From positions 38,244 to 102,243 of the forward strand of contig JALHNO010000017.1 of the NCBI GenBank assembly GCA_022843465.1: a stretch of 64,000 nucleotides of DNA, given 5' to 3'. The notes below the pieces were generated by a model. That model was not told the DNA's origin, searched no databases, and worked only from the letters and a program-made list of their open reading frames with translations. Source of the stretch: Pseudomonadota bacterium. GTDB lineage: Bacteria; Pseudomonadota; Gammaproteobacteria; Xanthomonadales; Ahniellaceae. Positions 45,142-52,966 of the stretch are shown in pieces. Position numbers and translations under genes: made by a program. The stretch's first letter is position 1. Each line of letters starts with the position of its first letter.

Positions 45142-45636
45142 TTACATCGACTGCCCGATCACCTTGAGGCGGACTTCCAGCGCATGCGCCTCGAAACCGA
45201 GCGATATCGTGATCTTCTCGAGAAATTCGCGCTCGCGCGGGCGGATGCGCTCATCGGCCGCGGCCAGCCGCAGCAGGGCGTCATAGAGACGATCCACCTG
45301 GGCCGACCCCTTGCCGAATCGGGCGACAAAGCGGCGCCCTTCCGCCTCGCCATCAATCTGGCGGTGACGGCCGCGATCGAAGCTTTCCTTGGCGATCCGC
45401 CGGGCATTGGTCGACAGCTCTTCCTCGTCCATCAGTTCATTGACGAATTCGGTCTCGTGCGTGGTCACGATGCTGTCCGCCTGTGCCAGCGCGCCGAGCA
45501 GCCCGAACAGGACCTCGATCATCAACTGCTGATCGGCGTTGATCGTGCCGCCGCCGAATATTTCTCCGAGGGCACTGCGCACCTGTCCAAATACGCCCCT
45601 CTTGCGGTCCTTGTTGCGGGAATCGGTGCTAGACAT
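45142..45636 (-). CDS. TerB-like (tellurite-resistance TerB/DjlA N-terminal) domain protein
   Basis: 164 residues from the ATG at 45636 with GGAGGA just upstream; the longer frame adds a non-conserved leader. After a basic N-terminus comes an all-helical domain with LMIEVLFGLLGALAQADSIVTTHETEFVNELMDEE and LAAADERIRPREREFLEKI. The D/E-rich loops between helices (QADSIVTTHE, AADERIRPRE) are the paired metal-binding-type motifs of TerB and DjlA N-terminal domains. No J domain and no ter genes accompany it. The cytoplasmic role is unknown. Confidence 0.78.
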   Translation of the reverse strand: MSSTDSRNKDRKRGVFGQVRSALGEIFGGGTINADQQLMIEVLFGLLGALAQADSIVTTHETEFVNELMDEEELSTNARRIAKESFDRGRHRQIDGEAEGRRFVARFGKGSAQVDRLYDALLRLAAADERIRPREREFLEKITISLGFEAHALEVRLKVIGQSM

Positions 45637-46129
45637 GGAATCCTCCTGGCAGCATTGCGGGCAGGCCGCCAGTGGCGGGGACCCGGCACGGTATCGGCGT
45701 CGAATGCAGAATCCCCCCAATGACCCGGGCCGTGTCGACGAGGCACAGACGGATGCTGCGACAGATCGTGCCAATTGGAAAGGGGTGCGGGGGGATTGGA
45801 TGTGAAAATCCGTTCCGGCACGTACCCCGGGTCGACCACGGCCGATGCCCTGTGCTCAGGCCTGGAAAACCGCCAGCTCGCTGACCGAGCGGGCAAAAAC
45901 GCTGCGGGACCCGCGGATTTGCACGGCGGGACCGGGTGGCCTTGAGCTTTCGGCGTCCGCCGCGGAGGTCTCCGGGTGAAGGCGAGCTGACGCACCCGGA
46001 ACTTCCGGGAACTCCTGGGGTCTCCCAGCGTTCCCAGTTGCCGGCGATTGCGTCCGCGCCCGCGGCCCGCAACAATACGTCGCTTTTTTCCCGGCGTCTG
46101 CCGGACTTCCATCACCAGGAGCAGCACCA
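45637..46129. other. Gene-free divergent region between the TerB-like gene and the FKBP gene
   Basis: About 490 bases with both flanking genes transcribed outward. It should contain both promoters. Several short GC-rich inverted words occur (for example near 45905-45935, CGGGACCC/GGGACCGGG) but none forms a convincing terminator or riboswitch. A GGAGCAGC site precedes the FKBP start. I see no credible small gene here. Confidence 0.5.
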
Positions 46130-46867
46130 ATGAAGCAGTTTTTCCGTAGCACCCTCGCCGCTGCCGTTGCGGTCGGTCTGGCCGTATCGACGAACGCGAG
46201 CGCGCTCGACAAGCTGACCACAGAAAAAGAAAAGGTCAGCTACATGATCGGCATGGACATGGCCCAGGGCCTTGGCCAGGTGAAGGACGAAATCGATCTG
46301 AACGTGCTGTTCGAAGCCGTGCGCACCCAGCTTGCCGGCGGCAAGTCGCTGATGACTGCCGAAGAGTCGCAGACGGTCCGCAATGATTTCATGAACAAGA
46401 TGCGCAGCCAGCAGGAAGCCAAGAGCAAGGCCCTGGCCGAGACCAACAAGGCTGAAGGCGAGAAGTTCCTGGCGGCCAACAAGACCAAGCCCGGTGTCAT
46501 GACCACAGCGTCCGGCCTGCAGTACAAGGTCATCACCGCCGGCAAGGGCAAGAAGCCCGCTGCCACCTCGCAGGTGAAGGTGCACTACTCGGGCACCCTG
46601 ATCGACGGCACCAAGTTCGACAGCTCCTACGATCGTGGCCAGCCGGCCGAGTTCGCGCTCAATGGCGTGATCGCAGGCTGGACCGAGGCGCTGCAGTTGA
46701 TGAACGAAGGCTCGAAGTACCAGCTGTTCATCCCGTCGAACCTGGCCTACGGCGACACGCCGCGCCCGGGCCCGATTGGTCCGAACGCGACCCTGATCTT
46801 CGATGTGGAATTGCTGGCTGTCGATCCGGCTCCGGCCGCGGCCGCTGGCGAAGCCGCTCCGCAGTAA
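46130..46867 (+). CDS. FKBP-type peptidyl-prolyl isomerase, periplasmic (FkpA/Mip type)
   Basis: 245 residues. Signal peptide LAAAVAVGLAVSTNASA. Residues ~26-115 form the helical dimerisation domain (KLTTEKEKVSYMIGMDMAQG through FLAANKTKPGV). The FKBP domain begins at TTASGLQYKVI and shows VKVHYSGTLIDGTKFDSS, IAGWTEALQLM, YQLFIPSNLAYG and ATLIFDVELL, with the active-site aromatic and Asp residues preserved. It speeds proline isomerisation in envelope protein folding. The tail is Pro/Ala-rich. It ends at a strong bidirectional terminator. Confidence 0.95.
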   Translation: MKQFFRSTLAAAVAVGLAVSTNASALDKLTTEKEKVSYMIGMDMAQGLGQVKDEIDLNVLFEAVRTQLAGGKSLMTAEESQTVRNDFMNKMRSQQEAKSKALAETNKAEGEKFLAANKTKPGVMTTASGLQYKVITAGKGKKPAATSQVKVHYSGTLIDGTKFDSSYDRGQPAEFALNGVIAGWTEALQLMNEGSKYQLFIPSNLAYGDTPRPGPIGPNATLIFDVELLAVDPAPAAAAGEAAPQ

Positions 46868-46890
46868 TCGGGTTTTTGCAGCGAACGAAA

Positions 46891-46917
46891 AACGCCGGCG
46901 GAATGCCGGCGTTTTTT
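46891..46917. terminator. Bidirectional rho-independent terminator
   Basis: AACGCCGGC and GCCGGCGTT pair around GGAAT, with TTTTTT on the plus strand and TTTTT on the minus strand. It lies between the convergent FKBP and Nudix genes and reaches into the Nudix stop codon. Confidence 0.92.
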
Positions 46918-47461
46918 AGCCTGGCAGACCCAGCCAGCGCCGCGCCATCCTTCGGATCGATTCGTCCGCCGAAGGATCATCGGCAAGCAGGGCGATCTCG
47001 CGCCAGGCCAGCGCATGCGATTCATCGCTCACCGCAAAATGCTCGTCGGCTGTGGCCCTCACTACAAAGCGGACGTCGTAATGCCAATGCCCGGGCTCTT
47101 CCCCCCGTTCCGGAATCCAGTGGCGGTCGAGATCGAAGATCTCGGGATGCACGGTGAGATCGCGCAGTCCGCTCTCTTCCTCGGCTTCACGCAGGGCAAC
47201 GCCGGCCAGATCGAGATCGCCATCGGCATGCCCACCCAATTGCAGCCAGCGACCCAGCTTGCGATGGTGGGTCAGCAGGACCCGGCGCCCATCGCGACTG
47301 ACCAGCCAGGCCGATCCGGTCAGGTGACCGATCTGCAGATGGCGCTGGGCGCAGTCCGGATGGCTGCGAATGAAATCGCTGAACAGGATGACCGCCCCCT
47401 CTGCTTCCTCCACATCACTGGCATGGATTTTCAGCAGATCGAGCAGGGCGTCGCGTTCCAT
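46916..47461 (-). CDS. Nudix hydrolase
   Basis: 181 residues from the ATG at 47461. The Nudix box reads GGHADGDLDLAGVALREAEEESG: the catalytic helix REAEEESG is complete, while the usual Glu after the first Gly-x5 is Leu here, as in the GGHADGD subgroup I recall from many proteobacteria. HHRKLGRWLQLGG precedes it. The protein should hydrolyse a nucleoside diphosphate linked to another moiety; the substrate is unknown. The permease gene is divergent, 211 bp away. Confidence 0.9.
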   Translation of the reverse strand: MERDALLDLLKIHASDVEEAEGAVILFSDFIRSHPDCAQRHLQIGHLTGSAWLVSRDGRRVLLTHHRKLGRWLQLGGHADGDLDLAGVALREAEEESGLRDLTVHPEIFDLDRHWIPERGEEPGHWHYDVRFVVRATADEHFAVSDESHALAWREIALLADDPSADESIRRMARRWLGLPG

Positions 47462-47672
47462 GGGAAATACCACACTGGCGAGTCTGGGAAAGGGGGCGCC
47501 ATTGCAGCTTGCCGCCCCCGGCAGCGTCGCGTATCTTAGCCTGCGCCGTCGGTGTGGCGGAGCACAATTTGCCCGCTGCACTGCAAGGAATCCCGTACCG
47601 AAACATGCAATCCGCGCCTGGCTGCGCATTCTCGCAGCCACGGCCGGACACGATCACTCTGGGGAGAACTGA

Positions 47673-49118
47673 ATGATTTTTGACCGCATCAAACCGCTGG
47701 ACCAGATTCTGGCGACCGCCGAACAGAAGAGTCTCAAGCGCCAGCTCGGCGCCTTCGATCTCACCATGCTCGGTATCGGCGCCATCATCGGCACCGGCAT
47801 CTTCGTGCTTACCGCGGTCGCTGCCAACAAGGCCGGCCCGGGCATGATGTACTCCTTTGTGATCGCCGGAGTGGTCTGCGCACTGACGGCAATGATCTAC
47901 GCTGAAATTGCCGCCATGGTGCCGGTCGCAGGCTCAGCCTACACCTACTCCTATGCGGTCCTTGGCGAGACCATCGCCTGGATGGTCGGCTGGGCGCTGA
48001 TTCTTGAGTACGCCGTAGCGGCAGGTGCCGTCGCGGTCGGTTGGTCAGGCTATGCCAACGGATTCCTGCGGGAAATCGGCATGGGTTTGCCACTCGCGCT
48101 CACTGCCGGACCCGCCGACACCATCACCCTGGCCGATGGCACCGTTGCCAAGGGTGGCTTCAATCTGATCGCCTTCCTGATTGCGCTGCTGGTCACCTGG
48201 TTGCTGGTGATCGGCACATCCAAGAGCGCCAAGGTCACCGCCGTTCTCGTTCTGATCAAGGTGGCCGCGTTGACGGTCTTCGTCATCCTGGCCTTGCCGG
48301 CCGTGCAATCTGCGAACTTCGAGCCGATGCTGCCGAATGGCTGGGGCACGCCGATGTCCGGCGTGGGCGTGTTGGGTGCAGCCGCATCAATCTTCTTTGC
48401 CTATGTCGGATTCGACGCAGTTTCGACAGCTGCTGAGGAAACCGAAAATCCGAATCGCAATATTCCAATCGGTCTGATCGCGTCGCTCGGTATCTGCACG
48501 GTTTTCTACCTGCTGGTGTCTTACGCCGCGATCGGAACCGCCGGCGCCCAGCCGGGTGGTGCGCTATCGCAGTCCAAGGAGCCGCTGGCATTCGTGCTGA
48601 AGAACCTGGGCTACCCGCAGGTGGGCAATGCCGTCGGCATCGCCGCCATCGTCGCCCTGCCCTCGGTCATCCTGATGATGATCTACGGCCAGACCCGCAT
48701 CCTGTTCACCATGTCGCGCGATGGCCTGATGCCGAAGATGTTCTCGGCGGTCCATGAGCGCTACTTCACCCCGCACAAGGTCACCATTGTTACCGGCGTT
48801 GCCGTCTCGCTTTTTGCCGCGGTGTTCCCGGTCGACATGCTGGCCGATATCTCGAACTCGGGTACCCTGTTCGCGTTCCTGATCGTCGCCATCGGCGTGA
48901 TGATCCTTCGCGTCAAGCAGCCCGACCGCAAACGGCCGTTCCGCACGCCCCTGGTCTGGGTAGTCGGGCCGGTGGCAGCAGCCGGCTGCACCCTGCTGTT
49001 CTTCAGCCTGGGCTGGTACACCATCAAGCTCTTCCTGATCTGGGCCGTCATCGGTCTGGTGGTCTATTTCGCCTACAGCCGCAGTCGCAGCGTGCTGGCT
49101 CATGGTGAGCGCGCCTAG
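47673..49118 (+). CDS. Amino acid permease (APC family, cationic amino acid transporter-like)
   Basis: 481 residues with about 12 hydrophobic helices. The first helix has GIGAIIGTGIFVL, the APC substrate-binding unwound segment, and the sixth carries FFAYVGFDAVSTAAEETENPNRNIPIG, the hallmark of the CAT/YfnA branch. The C-terminus is short and basic. It imports amino acids by proton symport or exchange across the inner membrane; specificity is not readable. A tRNA-Leu gene follows ~110 bp downstream. Confidence 0.93.
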   Translation: MIFDRIKPLDQILATAEQKSLKRQLGAFDLTMLGIGAIIGTGIFVLTAVAANKAGPGMMYSFVIAGVVCALTAMIYAEIAAMVPVAGSAYTYSYAVLGETIAWMVGWALILEYAVAAGAVAVGWSGYANGFLREIGMGLPLALTAGPADTITLADGTVAKGGFNLIAFLIALLVTWLLVIGTSKSAKVTAVLVLIKVAALTVFVILALPAVQSANFEPMLPNGWGTPMSGVGVLGAAASIFFAYVGFDAVSTAAEETENPNRNIPIGLIASLGICTVFYLLVSYAAIGTAGAQPGGALSQSKEPLAFVLKNLGYPQVGNAVGIAAIVALPSVILMMIYGQTRILFTMSRDGLMPKMFSAVHERYFTPHKVTIVTGVAVSLFAAVFPVDMLADISNSGTLFAFLIVAIGVMILRVKQPDRKRPFRTPLVWVVGPVAAAGCTLLFFSLGWYTIKLFLIWAVIGLVVYFAYSRSRSVLAHGERA

Positions 49119-49229
49119 GGATCAGCCTGCAAATCGAGGCGCGACCGACTGACCGGTTGCGCCTTGCCTGAATGCCGCGAGGACATGGTCGAAACGGATC
49201 GTATTCGCTATCATGCGCGGCCAATCCAT

Positions 49230-49315
49230 GCCGGTGTGGCGGAATGGTAGACGCGGTGGACTCAAAATCCACTGGCAGCGATGTCGTGTAGGTTCGAGTC
49301 CTATCACCGGTACCA
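49230..49315 (+). tRNA. tRNA-Leu (anticodon CAA)
   Basis: 86 nt with encoded CCA. Acceptor GCCGGTG pairs with CACCGGT, with a G-U closing pair. Anticodon stem GTGGA/TCCAC encloses CTCAAAA, giving anticodon CAA for UUG. The variable arm (TGGCAGCGATGTCGTG) is long, as for class II leucine tRNAs. The T-arm is TAGGTTCGAGTCCTA. Its D-arm is GGCGGAATGGTAGACGC. Confidence 0.95.
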
Positions 49316-49316
49316 A

Positions 49317-49355
49317 GACAACAAAAAGCCCGCTTATCGCGGGCTTTTTGTTGTC
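49317..49355 (+). terminator. Terminator of tRNA-Leu with an unusually long stem
   Basis: GACAACAAAAAGCCCGC and GCGGGCTTTTTGTTGTC pair over 17 bp around TTATC. It begins two bases after the tRNA CCA. The symmetry continues outward with a small bulge: TCACCGGTACC at the tRNA 3' end matches GGTACCGGTGA at 49358-49368. Confidence 0.93.
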
Positions 49356-49469
49356 CTGGTACCGGTGATTTCATTGTTGCCAACTCCCTGGCTCGCTGTC
49401 GCTCGCCGCCCCCTCGGACTCGAGGGGGCTCAGGCGATGCAGAGACCTCGGCGCGGTGCGCCTGGAGCA

Positions 49470-50145
49470 CCGCGTCCCGTGGAGGGCCGCGCTCCCGCGC
49501 GGCCGCTTTGGCCCTGCGCTCCGAATCACACAGATCGATGTCTTCGCATCCGTCCTGCCGGTGACCACCAGGCGCCGCAGGAGCGGCGCCCTCCAATCGC
49601 GCCACGCCGTGCGGATATGGCGCGGCGTCTGGAGCGCCGTGCTCCCGTGGAAGGCCGCGCTCCCGTGGAGGGCCGCGCTCCCGCGCGGCCGCTTTGGCTC
49701 TTCGCTGCGTAACACCGAAATCGATCTGTTCGCATCCGTCCTGCCGGTGACCACCAGGCGCCGCAGGAGCGGCGCCCTCCAATCGCGCCACGCCGTGCGG
49801 ATCTGGCGAGGCGCCTGGAGCGCCGCGCTCCCGTGGAAGGCCGCGCTCCCGTGGAGGGCCGCGCTCCCGCGCGGCCGCTTTGGCTCTTCGCTGCGTAACA
49901 CCGAAATCGATCTCTTCGCACCCGTCCTGCCGGTAACCACCAGGCGCCGCAGGAGCGGCGCCCTCCCATCGCGCCACGCCGTGCGGATATGGCGCGGCGT
50001 CTGGAGCGCCGCGCTCCGGTGGAGGGCCGCGCTCCCGCGCGGCCGCTTTGGCTCTTCGCTGCGTAACACCGAAATCGATCTGTTCGCATCCGTCCTGCCG
50101 GTAACCACCAGGCGCCGCAGGAGCGGCGCCCTCCAATCGAGGAAG
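49470..50145. repeat. 186-bp tandem array, four units, with an 18-bp internal repeat
   Basis: ACCACCAGGCGCCGCAGG recurs at 49564, 49750, 49936 and 50104, steps of 186, 186 and 168. Each unit contains GCTCCCGTGGAGGGCCGC-type 18-bp subunits in two or three copies; the shorter step lacks one. The second half of the unit (CTGCGTAACACCGAAATCGA) is less GC-rich. Open frames cross the array on both strands, but they only follow the repeat. It sits between tRNA-Leu and the convergent methyltransferase gene. Confidence 0.9.
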
Positions 50146-50182
50146 GCCCGAGTGGTGCGCTTCCATGAGGACTCTTCGCATC

Positions 50183-50260
50183 TCGTGGGGCATCCGCGAG
50201 ATGCCATCCCAACACCATGGCGGATTAAAGACGGCATCTCACAGAGATGCCCGACAGAAC
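50183..50260. repeat. Solitary copy of the 98-bp REP-like family
   Basis: GGGCATCCGCGAGATGCCATCCCAAC, a spacer, then GACGGCATCTCACAGAGATGCCC repeat the plan of the array at 40 kb with several substitutions. It is 12 bp downstream of the methyltransferase stop and may act as its terminator hairpin. (The words are split here only in this description; each palindrome arm is under 20 bases.). Confidence 0.8.
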
Positions 50261-50271
50261 GCGCGGGGACT

Positions 50272-51516
50272 TCAGGATGGCAAGACGCGACAGATGTAGC
50301 CCTTGAGATAATCGGTCTCGGGAATAGCCGGATGCACGGGATGATCGGCGCTTTGTTGCAGCTGTGCCAAGACCTGGACACTGCGATCGAGATGGCGGGC
50401 GCCCTGGTTGATGGTGTCGAGCAGAGCGCTGCGTGGCATGTGGTGCGAGCAGGAACAGGCGATCAGAATCCCGTCGCGACTGAGCAACTGCATGCCGGCT
50501 TCGAAGATGCGGCGGTAAGCGAGACGACCCTCGGCAAAATCCTTCTTGCGTTTGACGAAGGCCGGCGGGTCGATGATCACCACATCAAAGCGTTCCCGCT
50601 CCTGACGCATTTTTTTCAGCGCATCGAAAGCATCCGCCTGGATCGTGCGCACGCGATCGCCACAGCCATTGGCAGCGGCCGCAGCAGTGACCGCCGCCAG
50701 TGCTGTGGCCGAACTGTCGACGCAGACCACTTCGCTGGCACCGGCCACGGCGCTGCGCACGCCCCAGGCACCGACATAGCTGAAGACATCGAGGACACGC
50801 TTGCCGGGCACCAGGCGAGCGAGGCGATCGCGGTTGTCACGCTGATCGTAGAACCAGCCGGTTTTCTGGCCATTGGCAATGTCGACGGCAAATTCGACGC
50901 CAGCCTCGACCACGCGCGTCAGCGGTTCCAGCGTGCCCACCGGTACTTCCAGATACTCCGGCAGAGCTTCGAGCTTGCGCACCGAGCCATTGTTCTTCCA
51001 GACGAAGCAACGCGGTTTGATCACCTTCATCACCGCTTCGAGCACGGCATCGCGCAGGGATTCCATTCCAAGCGTGCCAATCTGGCCGACCACGACATCG
51101 TCGAAACGATCGAGCACCAGTCCGGGCAGACCATCGGCCTCACCGAATACCAACCGATAGAAGGGCTCGGCATAGAGCTGCTTGCGCAGTTCCAGCGCCA
51201 CCTTGAGGCGATGCACGATCAGCGACTTGTCGATCGGGTGGCGCAGGCCGCGCTCGACCAGGCGGGCGCAGATCAGCGCCTGCGGATTGATGTAGCCGAG
51301 GCCGAAGGCACGCCCACCGGCATCGCAGATCGCCACGATCTCGCCGGGCGTGAATTCGGTGAGCGGCGAGCGACCGGTGTCCACTTCATTGCTGAACACC
51401 CACAGATGGCCCTGACGCAGCCGCGCGTCTTCGCCCTTCTTCAGGAACAGGCCGGGATACTCGATGCCCGGCTCGTCTGCTTCGTGTTCGACTGCGCCGT
51501 CGCTGTCCTGGTTCAT
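50272..51516 (-). CDS. rlmI: Class I SAM-dependent 23S rRNA cytosine methyltransferase (RlmI-like)
   Basis: 414 residues. An N-terminal PUA domain (FLKKGEDARLRQGHLWVFSNEV) is followed by an EEHEE-type middle part (FGEADGLPGLVLDRF) and a Rossmann methyltransferase with VLDVFSYVGAWGVRSAVAG for SAM, VVIIDPPAFVKRKKD as motif IV and a cysteine in ACSCSHHM. This is the RlmI/RlmO plan; RlmI makes m5C1962 in 23S rRNA. The N-terminus is ~20 residues longer than in E. coli, acidic and not conserved. The next gene upstream, purT, is on the same strand 74 bp away. Confidence 0.9.
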   Translation of the reverse strand: MNQDSDGAVEHEADEPGIEYPGLFLKKGEDARLRQGHLWVFSNEVDTGRSPLTEFTPGEIVAICDAGGRAFGLGYINPQALICARLVERGLRHPIDKSLIVHRLKVALELRKQLYAEPFYRLVFGEADGLPGLVLDRFDDVVVGQIGTLGMESLRDAVLEAVMKVIKPRCFVWKNNGSVRKLEALPEYLEVPVGTLEPLTRVVEAGVEFAVDIANGQKTGWFYDQRDNRDRLARLVPGKRVLDVFSYVGAWGVRSAVAGASEVVCVDSSATALAAVTAAAAANGCGDRVRTIQADAFDALKKMRQERERFDVVIIDPPAFVKRKKDFAEGRLAYRRIFEAGMQLLSRDGILIACSCSHHMPRSALLDTINQGARHLDRSVQVLAQLQQSADHPVHPAIPETDYLKGYICRVLPS

Positions 51517-51590
51517 GCTGGTGCCTCTGGCAAAGACGAGGAGTCTGACAGATGCCGACGGCAGCGCCTGAATACCAGGCCAGCGGCGCC

Positions 51591-52772
51591 CTATTCCAAC
51601 TCTATGCGGACACGCTCGGCCACCCGCCGCGCCTTCTCTTTGGCGGCAAACAGACTGTCGCCGCGTGCCAGCGCGACGCCAAGTCGACGCTTGCCATCGA
51701 CCTCGGGCTTGCCGAACAGACGCAACTCGGTATCGGGCTCGACCAGGGCCTCGGCGACGCCGTAGTAGCGCGGCACACCCTTGCCTGCCGCCAGCATCGC
51801 CATCGAGGCCGAATAGCCGCGGCTACGGATCACCGGAATCGGCAGACCCAGAATCGCGCGCACATGCAGGGCGAACTGCGAGTAATCCTGCGAGATCAGG
51901 GTCACCAGACCGGTGTCGTGCGGGCGCGGTGACACTTCCGAAAACAGTACCTCGTCACCGCGAACGAACAGTTCGACGCCGAACACGCCCCAGCCACCGA
52001 GGGCGGCAGTCACCGCGAGTGCGATCTCCTGGGCACGTTCCAGCGCTTTGGGCGACATCGGCTGCGGCTGCCAGGACTCGCGGTAATCGCCTTCGTCCTG
52101 CCAATGGCCGATCGGCGCGCAGAAGCTGGTGCCACCAGCATGGCGCACCGTGAGCAAGGTGATTTCATAATCGAATGGCACAAAGCCTTCAACGATCACC
52201 CGTCCGGCACCGGCGCGGCCGCCGCTTTGCGCATAGGCCCAGGCGGCATCGACCTCGGCCTCGCTGCGCACGATGCTCTGACCCTTGCCGGACGAACTCA
52301 TCACCGGTTTCACCACAACGGGGAGACCGAGCGCGGCGATGGCGGCGCGGTACTCGTCTGCCGTATCGACAAATCGGAAACTGGAAGTAGGCAGACCCAA
52401 GGTCTCGGCAGCCAGCCGGCGAATGCCCTCGCGGTCCATGGTCAGTTGCGCCGCCAGTGCCGTAGGAATGACGCGCAAACCCTCGGCCTCCAGTTCCACC
52501 AAAGTAGCGGTATGGATGGCTTCGATCTCGGGAACCACCAGGGTGGGCTTCTCCAACGCGATCACGCGACGCAGTTCTCTGGCATCCAGCATCGGAATCA
52601 CATGCGATCGATGGGCAACCTGCATCGCAGGCGCGTGCGCGTAGCGATCGACAGCGATCACTTCGACACCCAGACGCTGCGCTTCGATGGCGACTTCCTT
52701 CCCCAATTCACCGCTGCCCAGCAGCAGCAGTCGGGTTGCAGCCGGTGTCTGCGGCGTTCCATGAGCGTGCAT
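51591..52772 (-). CDS. purT: Formate-dependent phosphoribosylglycinamide formyltransferase
   Basis: 393 residues from the ATG at 52772; eight further in-frame codons upstream are not needed. ATP-grasp enzyme making formyl-GAR from GAR, formate and ATP in purine synthesis. Visible: [20 protein letters not shown] at the N-terminus, [14 protein letters not shown] for [21 protein letters not shown], and [24 protein letters not shown] with the metal-binding Glu residues. Full length. It offers a folate-independent route parallel to PurN. Confidence 0.96.
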   Translation of the reverse strand: MHAHGTPQTPAATRLLLLGSGELGKEVAIEAQRLGVEVIAVDRYAHAPAMQVAHRSHVIPMLDARELRRVIALEKPTLVVPEIEAIHTATLVELEAEGLRVIPTALAAQLTMDREGIRRLAAETLGLPTSSFRFVDTADEYRAAIAALGLPVVVKPVMSSSGKGQSIVRSEAEVDAAWAYAQSGGRAGAGRVIVEGFVPFDYEITLLTVRHAGGTSFCAPIGHWQDEGDYRESWQPQPMSPKALERAQEIALAVTAALGGWGVFGVELFVRGDEVLFSEVSPRPHDTGLVTLISQDYSQFALHVRAILGLPIPVIRSRGYSASMAMLAAGKGVPRYYGVAEALVEPDTELRLFGKPEVDGKRRLGVALARGDSLFAAKEKARRVAERVRIELE

Positions 52773-52912
52773 GTTTGAAATTCCTGGAGGTTGCACCGCG
52801 AAGGCGGATGCGAGCAGATCGGCATTCTATCCGTGTCGGCCATCGACACGCAGCGGACCGCGCCGGAATGCCCGCAGGGCGGCCGCTCTGTCCCGGCCGG
52901 TCAGCACCAAAG

Positions 52913-52938
52913 CGAAGGGCGGCCTGAGCCGCCCTTCG
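52913..52938 (-). terminator. Hairpin downstream of the second TonB receptor
   Basis: CGAAGGGCGGC and GCCGCCCTTCG pair around CTGA, about 30 bp after the receptor stop on the minus strand. The T-run is weak (CTTTGG), so it may be an imperfect terminator. Confidence 0.7.
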
Positions 52939-52966
52939 TGTGTTTCCTTGTGGAAAACGACCGCAA

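Noticed and set aside
43694..45286. 530-codon plus-strand frame opposite the ESGWG protein
   Set aside because: Shadow frame of low-information composition; the signal peptide and duplicated domains are on the minus strand.
49048..50381. Long minus-strand frames (336-381 codons) with repeated GRAPLLRRL-like segments
   Set aside because: They follow the 186-bp array, which is divisible by three and so stays open in several frames; the tRNA-Leu and its terminator lie inside them.
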